Source: Pictodentalium vernedei
Lineage: Eukaryota; Mollusca; Scaphopoda; Dentaliida; Dentaliidae
Direction: 5' to 3'
Assembly (NCBI GenBank): GCA_031216915.1
Contig: CM062289.1
Coordinates: 395,090,674 to 395,154,673 of the forward strand
Length of the DNA stretch: 64,000 nt
Part shown: piece by piece, positions 1 to 10,987 of the stretch
How the letters are laid out: every line of letters starts with the position of its first letter
Position numbering within the stretch: the stretch's first letter is position 1
Translations under genes and position numbers: made by a program
Notes under the pieces: generated by a model
The model's input: only the letters and a program-made list of their open reading frames with translations
Databases searched by the model: none
Told to the model about the DNA's origin: nothing

Positions 1-256
1 CCATACCTTCAGTATAAATTTGAAATCTTGTAATATGTTGAGAAATTACCCTGACAATCACAACATTAACCTTGCATATCGTCCAATTTGGCCTCAGGAC
101 ATCCAGTATAGGCACTTAATCTATTATATCTTGTTTGGCAGAGCTCCATGAGCTTTACCAAACAATATACAATGGAACAAATGCTCAGTTTATGCCAAAA
201 ATACAGAAAAGTGAAGAAACCTCTGTTAATTGAATACTCTGTTAATTGAATATAGA
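1..256. mobile_element. Tigger/pogo-like palindromic MITE, cut by window start
   Basis: The body matches copies at 29067 and 59340, with shared phrases such as CTGTTAATTGAATA and a central hairpin at about 121-175 (TATATCTTGTTTGGCAGAGC and its near complement). The 29067 copy shows the family terminus, TA then CAGTGGAGCCCACTTAATCG, which is the style of pogo/Tigger elements. No terminus is visible here because the window starts inside the element. It is non-coding. Confidence 0.55.
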
Positions 257-540
257 CTACTTGGGTACAGAGTTTGAATGGGTCATGGAATCCTGGAAAA
301 GTCATGGAATTTTTTTTAAAAATTAATTGGCCTTGAAAAGTTTTGGAAAATGGGCTGGAAGGGTTAAAGTTTTGGAAAAGTCGTGGAATTCGTAACCAGG
401 TTTAAAAGGGATTGATTTTGTGTAAAAATTATGCAAGAACGAAGCTTTTCTGTTTGGGTGTGAACTTATCCAGTCATGGAATTTTTGGAAAAGTTTTGGA
501 AAAGTCATGGAATTTGATTCTCTGAAAAGTGTATGAACCC
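257..540. repeat. Degenerate TCATGGAATTTTGGAAAAG repeat
   Basis: Short degenerate copies of GTCATGGAATTTTTGGAAAAG follow one another, for example near 297, 345, 380 and 475. A weaker relative (CCTTGAAAAGCCTTGAAT) lies at about 28300-28370. No reading frame or terminus is apparent. Confidence 0.55.
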
Positions 541-3441
541 TGTGTGTATGTTATTAGTACACAAATGTTGTAGAGAATGACTGTGTATGCTACATAAGTT
601 AGCTTTATTATTACTACACACAGACTGTAGAGAATGACTTGTATGCGGTGGGTTGGTTACTTTTGTTTTTACTACACATAGGCTGTAGAGAACTACTTGT
701 GTATGTTATTAGTACACAAATGTTGTAGAGAACTACTTGTGTATGCTAGGTTAGTTAGATTTCTTGTTACTACACATGGGCTGCTTAAATGACTTGTATA
801 CAGTGGGTTGGTTAACTTTTGTTTTTACTACACATAGGCTGTAGAGAACTACTTGTGAATGCTAGGTTAGTTAGATTTCTTATTACCACACATAAACTGT
901 GGAAAACTACTTGTATACGGTAGGTTAGTTAACTTTTGTTATTACTGCACATAGGCTGTAGAGAACTACTTATGTATGCTCGGTTAGTTAGTTTTCTTAT
1001 TACTAACCGCAGACTGTGAAGAACTACATGTATACGGTAGGTTAGTTAACTTTTGTTATTACTACACCTAAGCTGTAGAGAACTACTTGTGTTTGGTAGG
1101 TTAGTTAACTTTGTTTTAACTACACAGAGACAATAGAGAATTGCTTGTGTATGGTGGGAAAGTTAACTTTGCTATTACTGCACATGGGCAGTAGAAAACT
1201 ATTTATGTATGGTAGATTAGTTAACTTTGTTATTGCTACATAGATGCAGTAGAGAACTACTTGTGTATGGTCATTTAGTTAACTTTCTTATTGTTACACA
1301 TAGGGGGTAGAGAAATACGTGTGTATGGTAGGTTAGTTAAAATTGTTAATGCTGTATGTGGGCTGACGAGAGTAGAGAACTACTTGTGTATGGTAGGTTA
1401 GTTAAAATTATTAATACTGCATGTGGGCTGACGAGAGTAGATAACTACTTGTGTATGGTAGGTTAGTTAACATTGTTAATACTGCATGTGGGCTGACGAG
1501 AGTAGGGAACTACTTGTGTATGGTAGGTTAGTTAAAATTGTTAAAACTGCATGTGGGCTGACGAGAATAGAGAACTACTTGTGTATGGTAGGTTAGTTAA
1601 AATTGTTAATACCGCATGAGGGCTGACGAGAGTAGGGAACTACTTGTGTATGGTAGGTTAGTTAAAATTGTTAAAACTGCATGTGGGCTGACGAGAGTAG
1701 GGAACTACTTGTGTATGGGAGGTTAGTTAAAATTGTTAATACTGCATGTGGGCTGATGAGAGTAGAGAACTACTTGTGTATGGTAGGTTAGTTAAAATTG
1801 TTAATACTGCATGTGGGCTGACGAGAATAGAGAACTACTTGTGTATGGTAGGTTAGTTAAAATTGTTAATACTGCATGTGGGCTGACGAGAGTAGGGAAC
1901 TACTTGTGTATGGGAGGTTAGTTAACATTGTTAATACTGCATGTGGGCTGATGAGAGTAGAGAACTACTTGTGTATGGTAGGTTAGTTAAAATTGTTAAT
2001 ACTGCATGTGGGCTGATGAGAGTAGAGAACTACTTCTGTATGGGAGGTTAGTTAAAATTGTTAAAACTGCATGTGGGCTGACGAGAATAGAGAACTACTT
2101 GTGTATGGTAGGTTAGTTAAAATTGTTAATACCGCATGAGGGCTGACGAGAGTAGGGAACTACTTGTGTATGGTAGGTTAGTTAAAATTGTTAAAACTGC
2201 ATGTGGGCTGATGAGAGTAGAGAACTACTTGTGTATGGTAGGTTAGTTAAAATTGTTAATACTGCATGTGGGCTGACGAGAATAGAGAACTACTTGTGTA
2301 TGGTAGGTTAGTTAAAATTGTTAATACTGCATGTGGGCTGACGAGAGTAGGGAACTACTTGTGTATGGGAGGTTAGTTAACATTGTTAATACTGCATGTG
2401 GGCTGATGAGAGTAGAGAACTACTTGTGTATGGTAGGTTAGTTAAAATTGTTAATACTGCATGTGGGCTGATGAGAGTAGAGAACTACTTCTGTATGGGA
2501 GGTTAGTTAAAATTGTTAAAACTGCATGTGGGCTGACGAGAATAGAGAACTACTTGTGTATGGTAGGTTAGTTAAAATTGTTAATACCGCATGAGGGCTG
2601 ACGAGAGTAGGGAACTACTTGTGTATGGTAGGTTAGTTAAAATTGTTAAAACTGCATGTGGGCTGACGAGAGTAGGGAACTACTTGTGTATGGGAGGTTA
2701 GTTAAAATTGTTAATACTGCATGTGGGCTGATGAGAGTAGAGAACTACTTGTGTATGGTAGGTTAGTTAAAATTGTTAATACTGCATGTGGGCTGACGAG
2801 AATAGAGAACTACTTGTGTATGGTAGGTTAGTTAAAATTGTTAATACTGCATGTGGGCTGACGAGAGTAGGGAACTACTTGTGTATGGGAGGTTAGTTAA
2901 CATTGTTAATACTGCATGTGGGCTGACGAGAGTAGGGAACTAAGTCTTGTGTATGGGAGGTTAGTTAACATTGTTAATACTGCACATAGGCTGTAGTGAA
3001 CTACTTGTAGATGCTAGATTAGTTAACCTTGTTATTACCACACAGAGGCTGTGGAGAATTAATTGTGTATGGTAGGTTTATAGAGTTAGCTTGGTTATTA
3101 CTACACATAATCTGCAGAGAACTACTTTTGTATGGTAGGTTAGTACTGCACAGAGGTTGTAGAGAACTACTTGTGTTTTCTTGGTTAGTTAACTTTGTTA
3201 TTACTACATATGAGCTGTAGAGAACTACTTGTGTTTGGTAGGTTAGTTAGCTTTTTATAACTGCACATAGACTGTAGAGAATTACTTGTGTATACTAGGT
3301 TAGTTAACTTTTTTATTACTACACCGAGAAAGTAGGGAACTACTTGTGTATGCTAGGTTACCGGTACTTAATATTGTTGTCACTACACAAAGATTGTAGA
3401 GAACTACTTGTGTTTGGTAGGTTAGTTAACTTTCTTACTAC
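541..3441. repeat. 58-65 bp minisatellite array, main block
   Basis: About 45 tandem units share the phrases GTAGAGAACTACTTGTGTAT, GGTAGGTTAGTTAACTTTG and TTATTACTACACATAGGCT. Units on the left (541-1330) and right (2990-3440) are diverged. The middle is homogenised (next entry). The array continues in blocks to about 8150, broken by inserted transposons whose flanks are minisatellite on both sides. Short frames across it are by-products of the repeat. Confidence 0.95.
1340..2960. repeat. Homogenised 65 bp units with higher-order repeat
   Basis: The unit is exactly 65 bp, GTAGAGAACTACTTGTGTAT through TGCATGTGGGCTGACGAGA, and copies differ at a few diagnostic bases. The variant ACCGCATGAG recurs at 1611, 2131 and 2586, spacings of 520 and 455 bp, which are 8 and 7 units. 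Runs of the same variants recur between these marks. This is higher-order structure from recent amplification of multi-unit blocks. Confidence 0.92.
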
Positions 3442-4300
3442 CAGAGACCAGCCTACCAGGCGACTGGGGCAAAAAAGTCGCCCTGGATTGCATAACTTCG
3501 CTCTGACTTCACTAAAAAGCGAAATCGTGCCGCCCTGTAATTTGTAAATTTCCAATTGACCTATCTTGAAATTAGGTGAATTCACATAGAATTTACAAAG
3601 TAATTTCCATCTGAAAAGAGTATTATTGCTAGGGTTAATTGTTATTGTGATTAATTTTCATAGTAACTAAAAATAAAATCAGCATCTAAAAACAATGCCC
3701 GATTAATAATGTAATCATCTTAGCTGCATTGAAATTAGGTGACAAGTCGTCAAGTTAAGATTTTCTATTTAAGTAATAAGTATTTTTTCACACTCAGAAT
3801 TTTTTTTCTGGGGAGCAGTTTTTCATAAAACAACACTTTTTTGTAAAAGCTGAAGTTTTAATTCCAATCTGGATTTTATTTTTGTGCAAGTTGTTTTGAA
3901 AACCAGAACAGAAAATTGACCTACTTTTTACTCACTCTGGACCAAGAAACGGACACACTTGAATTGTTTAATTCAAGGCTGATCTGTCTCTTCTAAAAAG
4001 TAAATGCCCATTTGAATTGTAAACTTTTCTTTTTATAAATAAATTAATATAGAGAGGCATGTTTTTTCTTGTAAACAGTTCTTTGTACAAATAAATTTAC
4101 ACATAGAGATGTGTTATTGCCCAATTGTAGTGATTTATTTTTGTGAGAGTTGAAAATATAATATACCAGTAGATCATGCGAATGCAGAATCATCGCTCTA
4201 CATTTTCTCCTCACTTCTCCCTGTTTCATCTGACTTCTCTGTAAAGTCAGTGGAGGGAGAAGTGACTTCTCCCTCAAATTACCCTCTAGGCTGGTCCCTG
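3442..4300. mobile_element. hAT-like non-autonomous element in minisatellite
   Basis: It starts CAGAGACCAGCCTACCAGG and ends CCTCTAGGCTGGTCCCTG, a terminal inverted repeat of about 15 bp. The 8 bp flanks are CTTACTAC (3434-3441) and CTTATTAC (4301-4308), matching at 7 of 8. The flanking array is itself repetitive, so part of the match could be chance. The interior is AT-rich with no transposase frame. Confidence 0.65.
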
Positions 4301-4485
4301 CTTATTACTACGCATTACCTGCAGACAACTACTTGTGTATGGTAGGTTTATAGTTAACTGTGTTATAACTATTCATAGGCTGCAGATAACTACTTGTGTA
4401 TGGTAGGTTTATAGGTAACTTTATTATTATTACTCAGAGGCTGTAGAGAACTACTTGTTTATGGAGTGTTAGTTAACTTTGTTAT
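4301..4485. repeat. Minisatellite block
   Basis: Three diverged units of the same array (ACTACTTGTGTATGGTAGG) lie between two inserted elements. Confidence 0.9.
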
Positions 4486-4802
4486 GCCCCTGACATGAAA
4501 AGTTGAAGGGGCATTTAGTGGGGACCTCCACACGTACATCTGTTCATCTGTCTGTCCATCTGTATGTCCATCCATTCATCCATTCATCTGTCCATACCAA
4601 CATTTTCCTTTGTATCTCAGCTACAGTTACTCTGATTTGAATGATATTTGGTGTTGTGATAGAGCATCATGGGGTAATGATACCTGTGTAGCATAAGTTT
4701 CTTCCACACATTTTTGCAGAGTTATGGCACTTTTTCACTCTTTCGACTTAGAAAAATTTTGGCACATCAGGGGCATTGGCACACGCTTTGCATTGCCCTT
4801 TC
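4486..4802. mobile_element. Short non-coding element with CTGTCCATC repeats
   Basis: It begins GCCCCTGACATGAAAAGTTG and ends in CACGCTTTGCATTGCCC. The flanks TTGTTAT (4479-4485 and 4803-4809) form a 7 bp direct repeat, although the host array also contains this word. The interior has CTGTCCATC/CATCCATTC runs like those common in marine invertebrate repeats. Its class is unknown. Confidence 0.5.
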
Positions 4803-5356
4803 TTGTTATAACTACACAGAGGTTGTAGAGAACTACTTGTGTATGCTAGGTTAGGTAACTTTGTTATTACTACACAGAAGCTGTAGAGGACTACTTGTGT
4901 GTGACGGGTATGCTAACTTTGTTGTAACTGCACAGAGGCTGTAGAGAATTGATTGTGTATGGTAGGTTAGTTAACTTTGTTAAAACTACACAGAGGCTGT
5001 AGAAGACTACTTGTTTATGTTATTACTACACATAGGCTATAGAAAACCGCTTGTGTATGTATTGTTACACAGAGGTTGTAGAGAACTACTTGTGCATAAT
5101 AGGTTAGGTAATTTTGCTATTACTACACAGAGGTTGTAGAAAACTACTTGTCTATGGTAGGTTATTTAACTTTATTATACAACACATAGGCTGTAGGGAA
5201 CTACTTGTGTATGGTAGGTATGTTAACTTTGTTATTGCTACACAGAGGCAATAGAGAACTACCTGTGTTTGGTAGGTTATTTAACTTTGTTATTACTACA
5301 CATAGGCTGTACACATAGGCTGTAGACAGGTACTTGTATATGTATGGTAGGTATGT
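4803..5356. repeat. Minisatellite block
   Basis: About nine diverged units with the phrases CACAGAGGCTGTAGAGAAC and TTAACTTTGTTATTAC continue the same array. Confidence 0.9.
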
Positions 5357-6149
5357 TAACCCTTTACCCAACGCAGACGATATCAAAATTTATTATTATG
5401 TCTCCCCTTCCCAGAAGGGAGACATATTGTTTTGGTGCATATTCTTCTTCTTCTTCTTCTTCTTCTTCTCTTCTTCTTCTTCTCATACAAACTTTGTCCG
5501 GGGCATAACTTTTTGGTCTTTTGACCGAGACCTTAGATATTTGGAATGTGGATGTATCACATGGATGTGACGCGTACCATAGTGACCTTGACCTTTGACC
5601 TGAAGGTCAGATTTGTGTATGAGCTTTTTAAGGGAAACTTTGTCAGGGCATAACTTTTTTGTCTTTTGACCTAGACCTTAGATATTTGCATGTGGATGTA
5701 TCACCATGAGCCGGTGTGTCGCGTACCATTGTGACCTTCATGTGATCTTGACCTTTGACCTGAAGGTCAAATTTATGTCCTTTTTTAAGGGAAACTTCGT
5801 CCGGACCAGAACTTTTTTGTCTTTTGACCTAGACCTTAGATATTTGGCATGATTGTCAATATTATTCATCTATATATAATTTACAGTGCATTAAATAGAA
5901 AGGCAGGGGAGACATGTGTTTTAGTGTGCTAAAACAGTTTCTAGTTTTAAATATATTTTTTTTTTAAATTTCAACTTTCAACAAAACCATATCATGTGAC
6001 CCCTCATTGGATCGAGCTCAATGAGCTCGTTCCAATGAGGGGTCACATGATATGGTTTTGTTGGAATATTTTGAAAATATAATTTTTTAAACTGCTCAAT
6101 TTGCATATTACGCAGGCAGATGCGGGCGATTCGTTACATAAAGGGTTAA
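5357..6149. mobile_element. TTAA MITE (piggyBac-like), family A, with nested insert
   Basis: The ends are TTAACCCTTTACCCAACG and CATAAAGGGTTAA. A TTAA target with CCC-type termini is the piggyBac signature. The subterminal regions are unlike each other: CAGACGATATCAAAA on the left and GCATATTACGCAGG on the right. The centre is a hairpin, AACCATATCATGTGACCCC to its complement, around 5985-6060. A Helentron-like element at 5399-5944 splits the left half; other family A copies are about 245 bp. Related copies: 12232, 33878, 42541 and 57486. Confidence 0.88.
5399..5944 (+). mobile_element. Helentron-like element inside MITE A
   Basis: It begins ATGTCTCCCCTTCCC with an immediate GGGAGACAT complement. 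It ends with GGGGAGACATGTG, a hairpin TTTTAGTGTGCTAAAA, then CAGTTTCTAG. Comparison with intact MITE A copies puts the insertion between two T residues with no target duplication, as expected for Helentrons (the Helitron branch that inserts T/T). The interior has a TTC run and two or more about 190 bp repeats containing TGACCTTGACCTTTGACC. It is non-coding. Confidence 0.7.
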
Positions 6150-7259
6150 CTTTGTTATTATTACACAGAGGCAATAGAGAACTACCTGTGTTTGGTAGGT
6201 TATTTAACTTTGTTATTACCACACATAGGCTGTAGACAGCTACTTGTATATGTATGGTAGGTATGTTAACTTTATTACTATACAGAAGTTAAAGAGAACG
6301 ACCTGCATATGATAGGCTATTTAACTTTGTTATTACCACACAGAAGTTAAAGAGAACGACATGTGTATGATAGGTTATTTAACTTTGTTATTACTACACA
6401 GAAGTTAAAGAGAACGACTTGTGTATGATAGGCTATTTAACTTTGTTATTACTACACAGAAGTTAAAGAGAACGACTTGTGTATGATAGGCTATTTAACT
6501 TTGTTGTTACCACACAGAAGTTAAAGAGAACGACTTGTGTATGATAGGCTATTTAACTTTGTTATTACTACACAGAAGTTAAAGAGAACGACTTGTGCAT
6601 GATAGGCTATTTAACTTTGTTGTTACCACACAGAAGTTAAAGAGAATGACTTGTGTATGATAGGCTATTTAACTTTTACTACACAGAACTTAAAGAGCAC
6701 GACTTGTGTATGATAGGCTATTTAACTTTGTTATTACTACACAGAAGTTGAAGAGAACGACCTGTGTATGATAGGTTATTTAACTTTGTTATTACTACAC
6801 AGAAGTTAAAGAGAACGACTTGTGTATGATAGGTTATTTAACTTTGTTATTACTACACAGAAGTTAAAGAGAACGACCTGTGTATGATAGGTTATTTAAC
6901 TTTGTTATTACTACACAGAAGTTGAAGAGAACTACTTGTGTATTGGAGATTATTTAATTTTGTTATTACTACACTGGTTGTAGAGAACCACTTGAGTATG
7001 GTAGGTTAGTTAAAAAATTTTAATACTGCATGTGGGTTGATGAGAGTAGAGAACCACTTGTGTATGGTAGGTTAGTTAAAATTGTTAATACTGTATGCGG
7101 GCTGAAGAGAGTAGAGAACTACTTGTGTATGGTAGGTTTATAGTAAACTTTGTTATCACTACATATAAGTTGTAGAGAACTACATGTGTATGGAGGGTTA
7201 GTTAACTTTGTTATAACTACACAGAGGCTGTAGAAAAGTGCTTGTGTATGGTAGGTTAG
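6150..7259. repeat. Minisatellite block with 60 bp subfamily
   Basis: From about 6270 to 6940 the unit is exactly 60 bp: TTAACTTTGTTATTACTACA, CAGAAGTTAAAGAGAACGAC, TTGTGTATGATAGGCTATTT. It is repeated about 11 times with few changes. From 6960 the array returns to the 58-65 bp forms, including two units with the TGCATGTGGG phrase of the 1340-2960 block. Confidence 0.93.
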
Positions 7260-7506
7260 TTAACCCTTTGAACACAGGTGGTATCTTCCATGCCAGTTAA
7301 ATGCCAGAAATTGGAAGAGTCCATATCCATTATTTGGGGGTAGAGCAATTAATATTTTCAACATGCAGCCTTTAGGCTGCACGTTGAAAATGTTAATTGT
7401 TCTACTACACACGTTCACTTAGTAGCCATCCTACTTAATGAAATTATGACACATCGGTATCGTGTTCCTGGACCGAAAAAGTGGCCTCTTGTGTTGAAAG
7501 AGTTAA
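7260..7506. mobile_element. TTAA MITE, family C
   Basis: The ends TTAACCCTTTGAACACAGG and (reverse) TTAACTCTTTCAACACAAG form an inverted repeat of about 20 bp on a TTAA target. The central hairpin at about 7336-7403 pairs CAACATGCAGCC with GGCTGCACGTTG. The length of 247 bp matches families A and B, but the body is different. It sits in the minisatellite. Confidence 0.85.
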
Positions 7507-7712
7507 CTTTATTATAACTGCACAGAAGCTGTAGAGAACTACTTGTGTATGCTAGGTTATTAAACTTTTTTTATAACAACACAGTAGAGGACAACTAGTG
7601 TATGGAGGATTAGTTAACTTTGTTATTACTACATAGAAGCTGAAGAGTACTTTTTGTGTATTGGAGATTACTTTACTTTGTTTTTAGGCTGTGGAGAACT
7701 ACTTGTGTATGG
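7507..7712. repeat. Minisatellite block
   Basis: About four diverged units of the array (CTGTAGAGAACTACTTGTGT) lie between MITE C and the element at 7713. A final stub of the array follows that element at 8122-8150. Confidence 0.88.
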
Positions 7713-8121
7713 CAGGCCTGGCATTCTTAAAAATGCAGGAGCACTAAAAATCACTCCCCTTGCATGGCCTAGGGTAGTGATTAGCCCTCCTTAAGCTTAC
7801 AAAAGCTAAAAGTGGAAAAATGAAGTTTTACTATTAATGAAACCTGCCTTGTGGGCTTTGTACATTTTATTTAGTGTTGCTAACAAGGTAGTCTCTGTGA
7901 GATGGCTGCACTGCCCCTCCCACACCTCCGGGCCTCGGAAAGGCCCGGAGGTGTGGAAGGGGCAGTGTGGCATCTTACTGAAAGCACTAACATAGCAGAG
8001 ATCTTAAGAGATGTGGGTTATTATTTTCTAAGGCCAGGCGGCTAGTTTTTGCCCTCCTTAATGTTTTTAAGGCGAGTCGTTGGCGAGCGAATAAATCGCT
8101 CTCCTGAAAATGCCAGGTCTG
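7713..8121. mobile_element. CAGGCCTGGCATT-ended MITE
   Basis: The termini CAGGCCTGGCATTCTT and (reverse) CAGACCTGGCATTTTC are inverted repeats. Flanks GTATGG at 7707-7712 and 8122-8127 give a 6 bp direct repeat. A strong central hairpin at about 7914-7966 pairs CACACCTCCGGGCC with GGCCCGGAGGTGTG. A relative lies at 53934-54448. Its superfamily is uncertain: the CAG ends suggest hAT, but the apparent duplication is 6 bp. Confidence 0.7.
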
Positions 8122-8303
8122 GTATGGTAGGTTCGTTAACATTTTTCTTACTACTGCATTATCATTATTCTATTTTTAGATGATATCATCAATTTAACAA
8201 AGAAGTATTTAACAGATGCAGACGAGATAGATTGACAGGACAGTAATATAGATAGGGAATACAGAGACTTATCAATATTGTTATGTTTCACCACACTTAT
8301 ATT

Positions 8304-8804
8304 CAAGCCTGGAAATAAGCAAAATGAGTTTCCTAGTCGGTGAATTTGGTGACAATAGGGTAGCATTACTAAATTTTTCTCTGTGAACCACAATCAGAAT
8401 CAAGGTCTCAGGCCTAAACAGTAAGAGGTACCCAGCAGATAAATTTGGCGATTCAAACCTACTGTATGTGATAGCATCAGCAAATGCACCCTCTGGGGAC
8501 CAGGCCTGAAAATAAGCAGTCTGACATTTGTAGAATGAGGTCCCCTGAGGGTGAATTTGATGATACTATTCCAAACAGTGGGCCAGTTTATCCTATGGTA
8601 CCTCTTTCTGTTTAGGTTTGAGACCCTGATTCAGATTGAGGTTCACAGAACAAAATTTAGTGATGCTACCCTGCTGTGCAGGGTAGCATCACTAAATTCA
8701 CCCTCTGGGAACCTCATTGTGCAGATGATAGTATGCTTATTTTCTGGCTTGCTGGGAACCACATTCTGCAAACAACAGATTGCTTATTTCCAGGCATGCA
8801 GACA
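8304..8804. mobile_element. hAT MITE family F, copy split by a second copy
   Basis: The outer copy begins CAAGCCTGGAAATAAGC and ends GCTTATTTCCAGGCATG. It is interrupted at 8501 by a second copy of the same family. The family consensus, read from copies at 12549 and 62068, starts CAGGCCTGAAAATAAGCAG and ends in its complement. It is non-coding. Confidence 0.75.
8501..8751. mobile_element. hAT MITE family F, nested copy
   Basis: It starts CAGGCCTGAAAATAAGCAG and ends GCTTATTTTCTGGCTTG. The flanks CTGGGGAC (8493-8500) and CTGGGAAC (8752-8759) form an 8 bp target duplication matching at 7 of 8, so the family is hAT-type. The central hairpin at about 8659-8699 is AGTGATGCTACCCTGC and its complement. 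Confidence 0.8.
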
Positions 8805-8872
8805 TTGGTACCTGTTGGTACAGGGCATTTTCGCAAGACTTTAGTATTTTGCATGGTTTGATGATTGAAACA

Positions 8873-9330
8873 TACCGTATTTACTCTATGTATTGGGACA
8901 CTCTATGATTTGGGACACACATTTTTTCCAGAAAACTATATTTGTTTATGCTCTAAAGTTTGGGACATTCAGGAGATTTGTTTCCAGTTGGCCCGTCGCT
9001 AGTAGCAGACAACACTCATAAAAAAATTCTTGAGTGACTAAAAATTTTCCTTTTTTTGCTTCCAAAACATAGCTTATGATCTCTCATTGGAATGAGCGCA
9101 ATGCGCTCATTCCAATGAGGGATCATAAGCTATGTTTTGGAAGCAAAAAATGAAAATATAAAAAAAATTGGACGCCGATTTTTGTATATAGTGATGGAAA
9201 ATGAATCACACACAACTTTATTCAGCATCAAATCAAGACCAGGCTGTGTTCTTTTCCCATTTTCTAAGAATTGGGGCACCTGTGAAAATAATTATTTTTA
9301 GCGGTCCCAATACATAGAGTAAATACGGTA
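8873..9330. mobile_element. Mariner-type MITE with TTAA-MITE-like core
   Basis: The inverted ends are about 26 bp (ACCGTATTTACTCTATGTAT plus TGGGAC) with TA on both sides, as in Tc1/mariner. Inside, GCAGACAACACTC, a hairpin with TCATTGGAATGAGCGC, and GCCGATTTTTG match the order of pieces in TTAA MITE family B. The same composite recurs, inverted, at 28392. It is non-coding. Confidence 0.82.
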
Positions 9331-9760
9331 CGTCAAATATACATGGTAACATCCTCATGTAAACTTTGACTCCTTGGATGACATGCTTTTCATAGAAAAC
9401 TGATTGCCTAGATAGCAAGGGACTTGTGTTCATATTTCCATAGGTGGATGGATTGCTTTAATTCTTATTAAAAAGTTGACAGACCTCTACAGTGAAATAC
9501 AGTTTGATGATGGAAACTAGAGCTGGGATATTTTGAGTTTTCAAATTCAGTTTCAGGAAAAAACGTGGGTTTCAGTTCAGTTTTTCTGTGTGTTAAGTAC
9601 AGATAGTACACAACATTCTGAGCTCCTTAACTTGGAAATACCTGCAATAGTTTGTATGACATCATTCACCACAAAAATCCCTGTCTGTAAATACCACTAT
9701 TGGGTTCAGTCTAACTGCCCTTTGATCATTCTTAGGGGTTCCTGGGGGTGGGAGGCCTCG
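9331..9760. other. No feature recognised
   Basis: AT-rich, single-copy-looking sequence. The short open frames here have no recognisable domain or codon bias. Confidence 0.5.
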
Positions 9761-9762
9761 TC

Positions 9763-9853
9763 CTAACTGGGACCATCCGGTCATTACCCCCTCCATCCAC
9801 TTCCCTTCATGGAAGTGGCAGGAGGGAATAAAGAATCGAGGGTCCTGATTATG
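9763..9853. repeat. GTCCTAACT palindromic repeat
   Basis: GTCCTAACTGGGACC at the left and GGTCCTGATTATGAC at the right are imperfect complements. Between them is a hairpin around CCACTTCCCTTCATGGAAGTGG. Relatives lie at 10988-11062 and about 28890. Confidence 0.5.
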
Positions 9854-10080
9854 ACAAGGGGAGACTTTGAACCCTCCCTCCCAATGGCCTCTGAAATGTC
9901 ATGTCTGGCACCTTTCAAAACTGGCTGTATGCCTGATTTGAGTGTTTGTTGACAAGGCCATGCATACAGTGTGATGGCACTAAAGTAGCTTTCAGCACTT
10001 TTCAATAGAGCTGTTATATATATAGTGGCTTCTTGCACTTAACCAGTCAAGTTATTCCCTGGCACCACTAAAATTTCTGC

Positions 10081-10130
10081 CAACCCCACCCCCCCCCCCC
10101 CCCACCCCCTCCCCCCCCCAAAAAAAAATC
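10081..10130. repeat. Poly-C/poly-A simple tract
   Basis: Nearly pure C runs broken by A, followed by an A run. Confidence 0.9.
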
Positions 10131-10224
10131 ATTGGCCCAGTGCAAGTTTCACACAACCAGGGATGTGATTTTTCATCTGAGTTCAGTTTTTTTTTCTTAC
10201 CCAATTACATATATTTATTTCTTT

Positions 10225-10285
10225 AAATTTACATGAAAATGGTCCTTCAGACCATTTTCATGTAAATTCAAAGAAATAAAATGCA
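10225..10285. repeat. Hairpin
   Basis: TTTACATGAAAATGGTC is followed at once by GACCATTTTCATGTAAA, with AAGAAATAAA-type flanks extending the pairing. It may be the core of an unrecognised MITE. Confidence 0.6.
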
Positions 10286-10398
10286 TTATTTCTACAGGAC
10301 TTCAGTTAAATGGGGATATGAAGCTTGATTTTGAAACCTTTCCACCAGGCAAACATGATTTCAGTTTTTTTTCATCTGGTCCCAATTACACCCCTGCA

Positions 10399-10932
10399 CA
10401 ACATGGAGCTCCAAAATGGTTGCCAATATAGGGACTACACACACTACAAATGACTCACAACATAGAGCTCCAAAATGGTCGTCAATATAGGGACTACACA
10501 TGCTACAAATGCTTCACAACATAGAGCTCCAAAATGGTTGCCAATATAGGGACTACACATGCTACAAATGCCTCACAACATAGAGCTCCAAAATGGTTGC
10601 CAATATAGGGACTACACATGCTACAAATGCCTCACAACATAGAGCTCCAAAATGGTCGCCAATATAGGGACTACACACGCTACAAATGCCTCACAGCACA
10701 GAGCTCCAAAATGGTCACCAATATAGGGACTACACACGCTACAAATGCCTCACAACATAGAGCTCCAAAATGGTCGTCAATATAGGGACTACACACGCTA
10801 CAAATGACTCACAACATAGAGCTCCAAAATGGTTGCCAATATGGGGACTACTCACGCTACAAATACCTCACAACATAGAGCTACAAAATGGTCATCAATA
10901 TAGGGACTACACACGCTAGAAATGCCTCAGAT
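10399..10932. repeat. 60 bp tandem array, nine units
   Basis: Unit: AACATAGAGCTCCAAAATGG, TCGCCAATATAGGGACTACA, CACGCTACAAATGCCTCAC. About nine copies, highly similar, alternate mainly at TTGCC/TCGTC/TCGCC. Sequence around the array is not obviously related. Confidence 0.93.
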
Positions 10933-10987
10933 TCACTCTTAGAACACAACATTTTGTAAAATTTTCTTGGGTGGGGGAATGGGCTAG

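Noticed and set aside
1340-2960. Regularly spaced repeats considered as a CRISPR-like array
   Set aside because: The DNA is animal, the units are contiguous with no unique spacers, and the period is 65 bp: a minisatellite.
8551-8861. 97- and 61-codon frames
   Set aside because: They cross the hairpin of a hAT MITE (family F).
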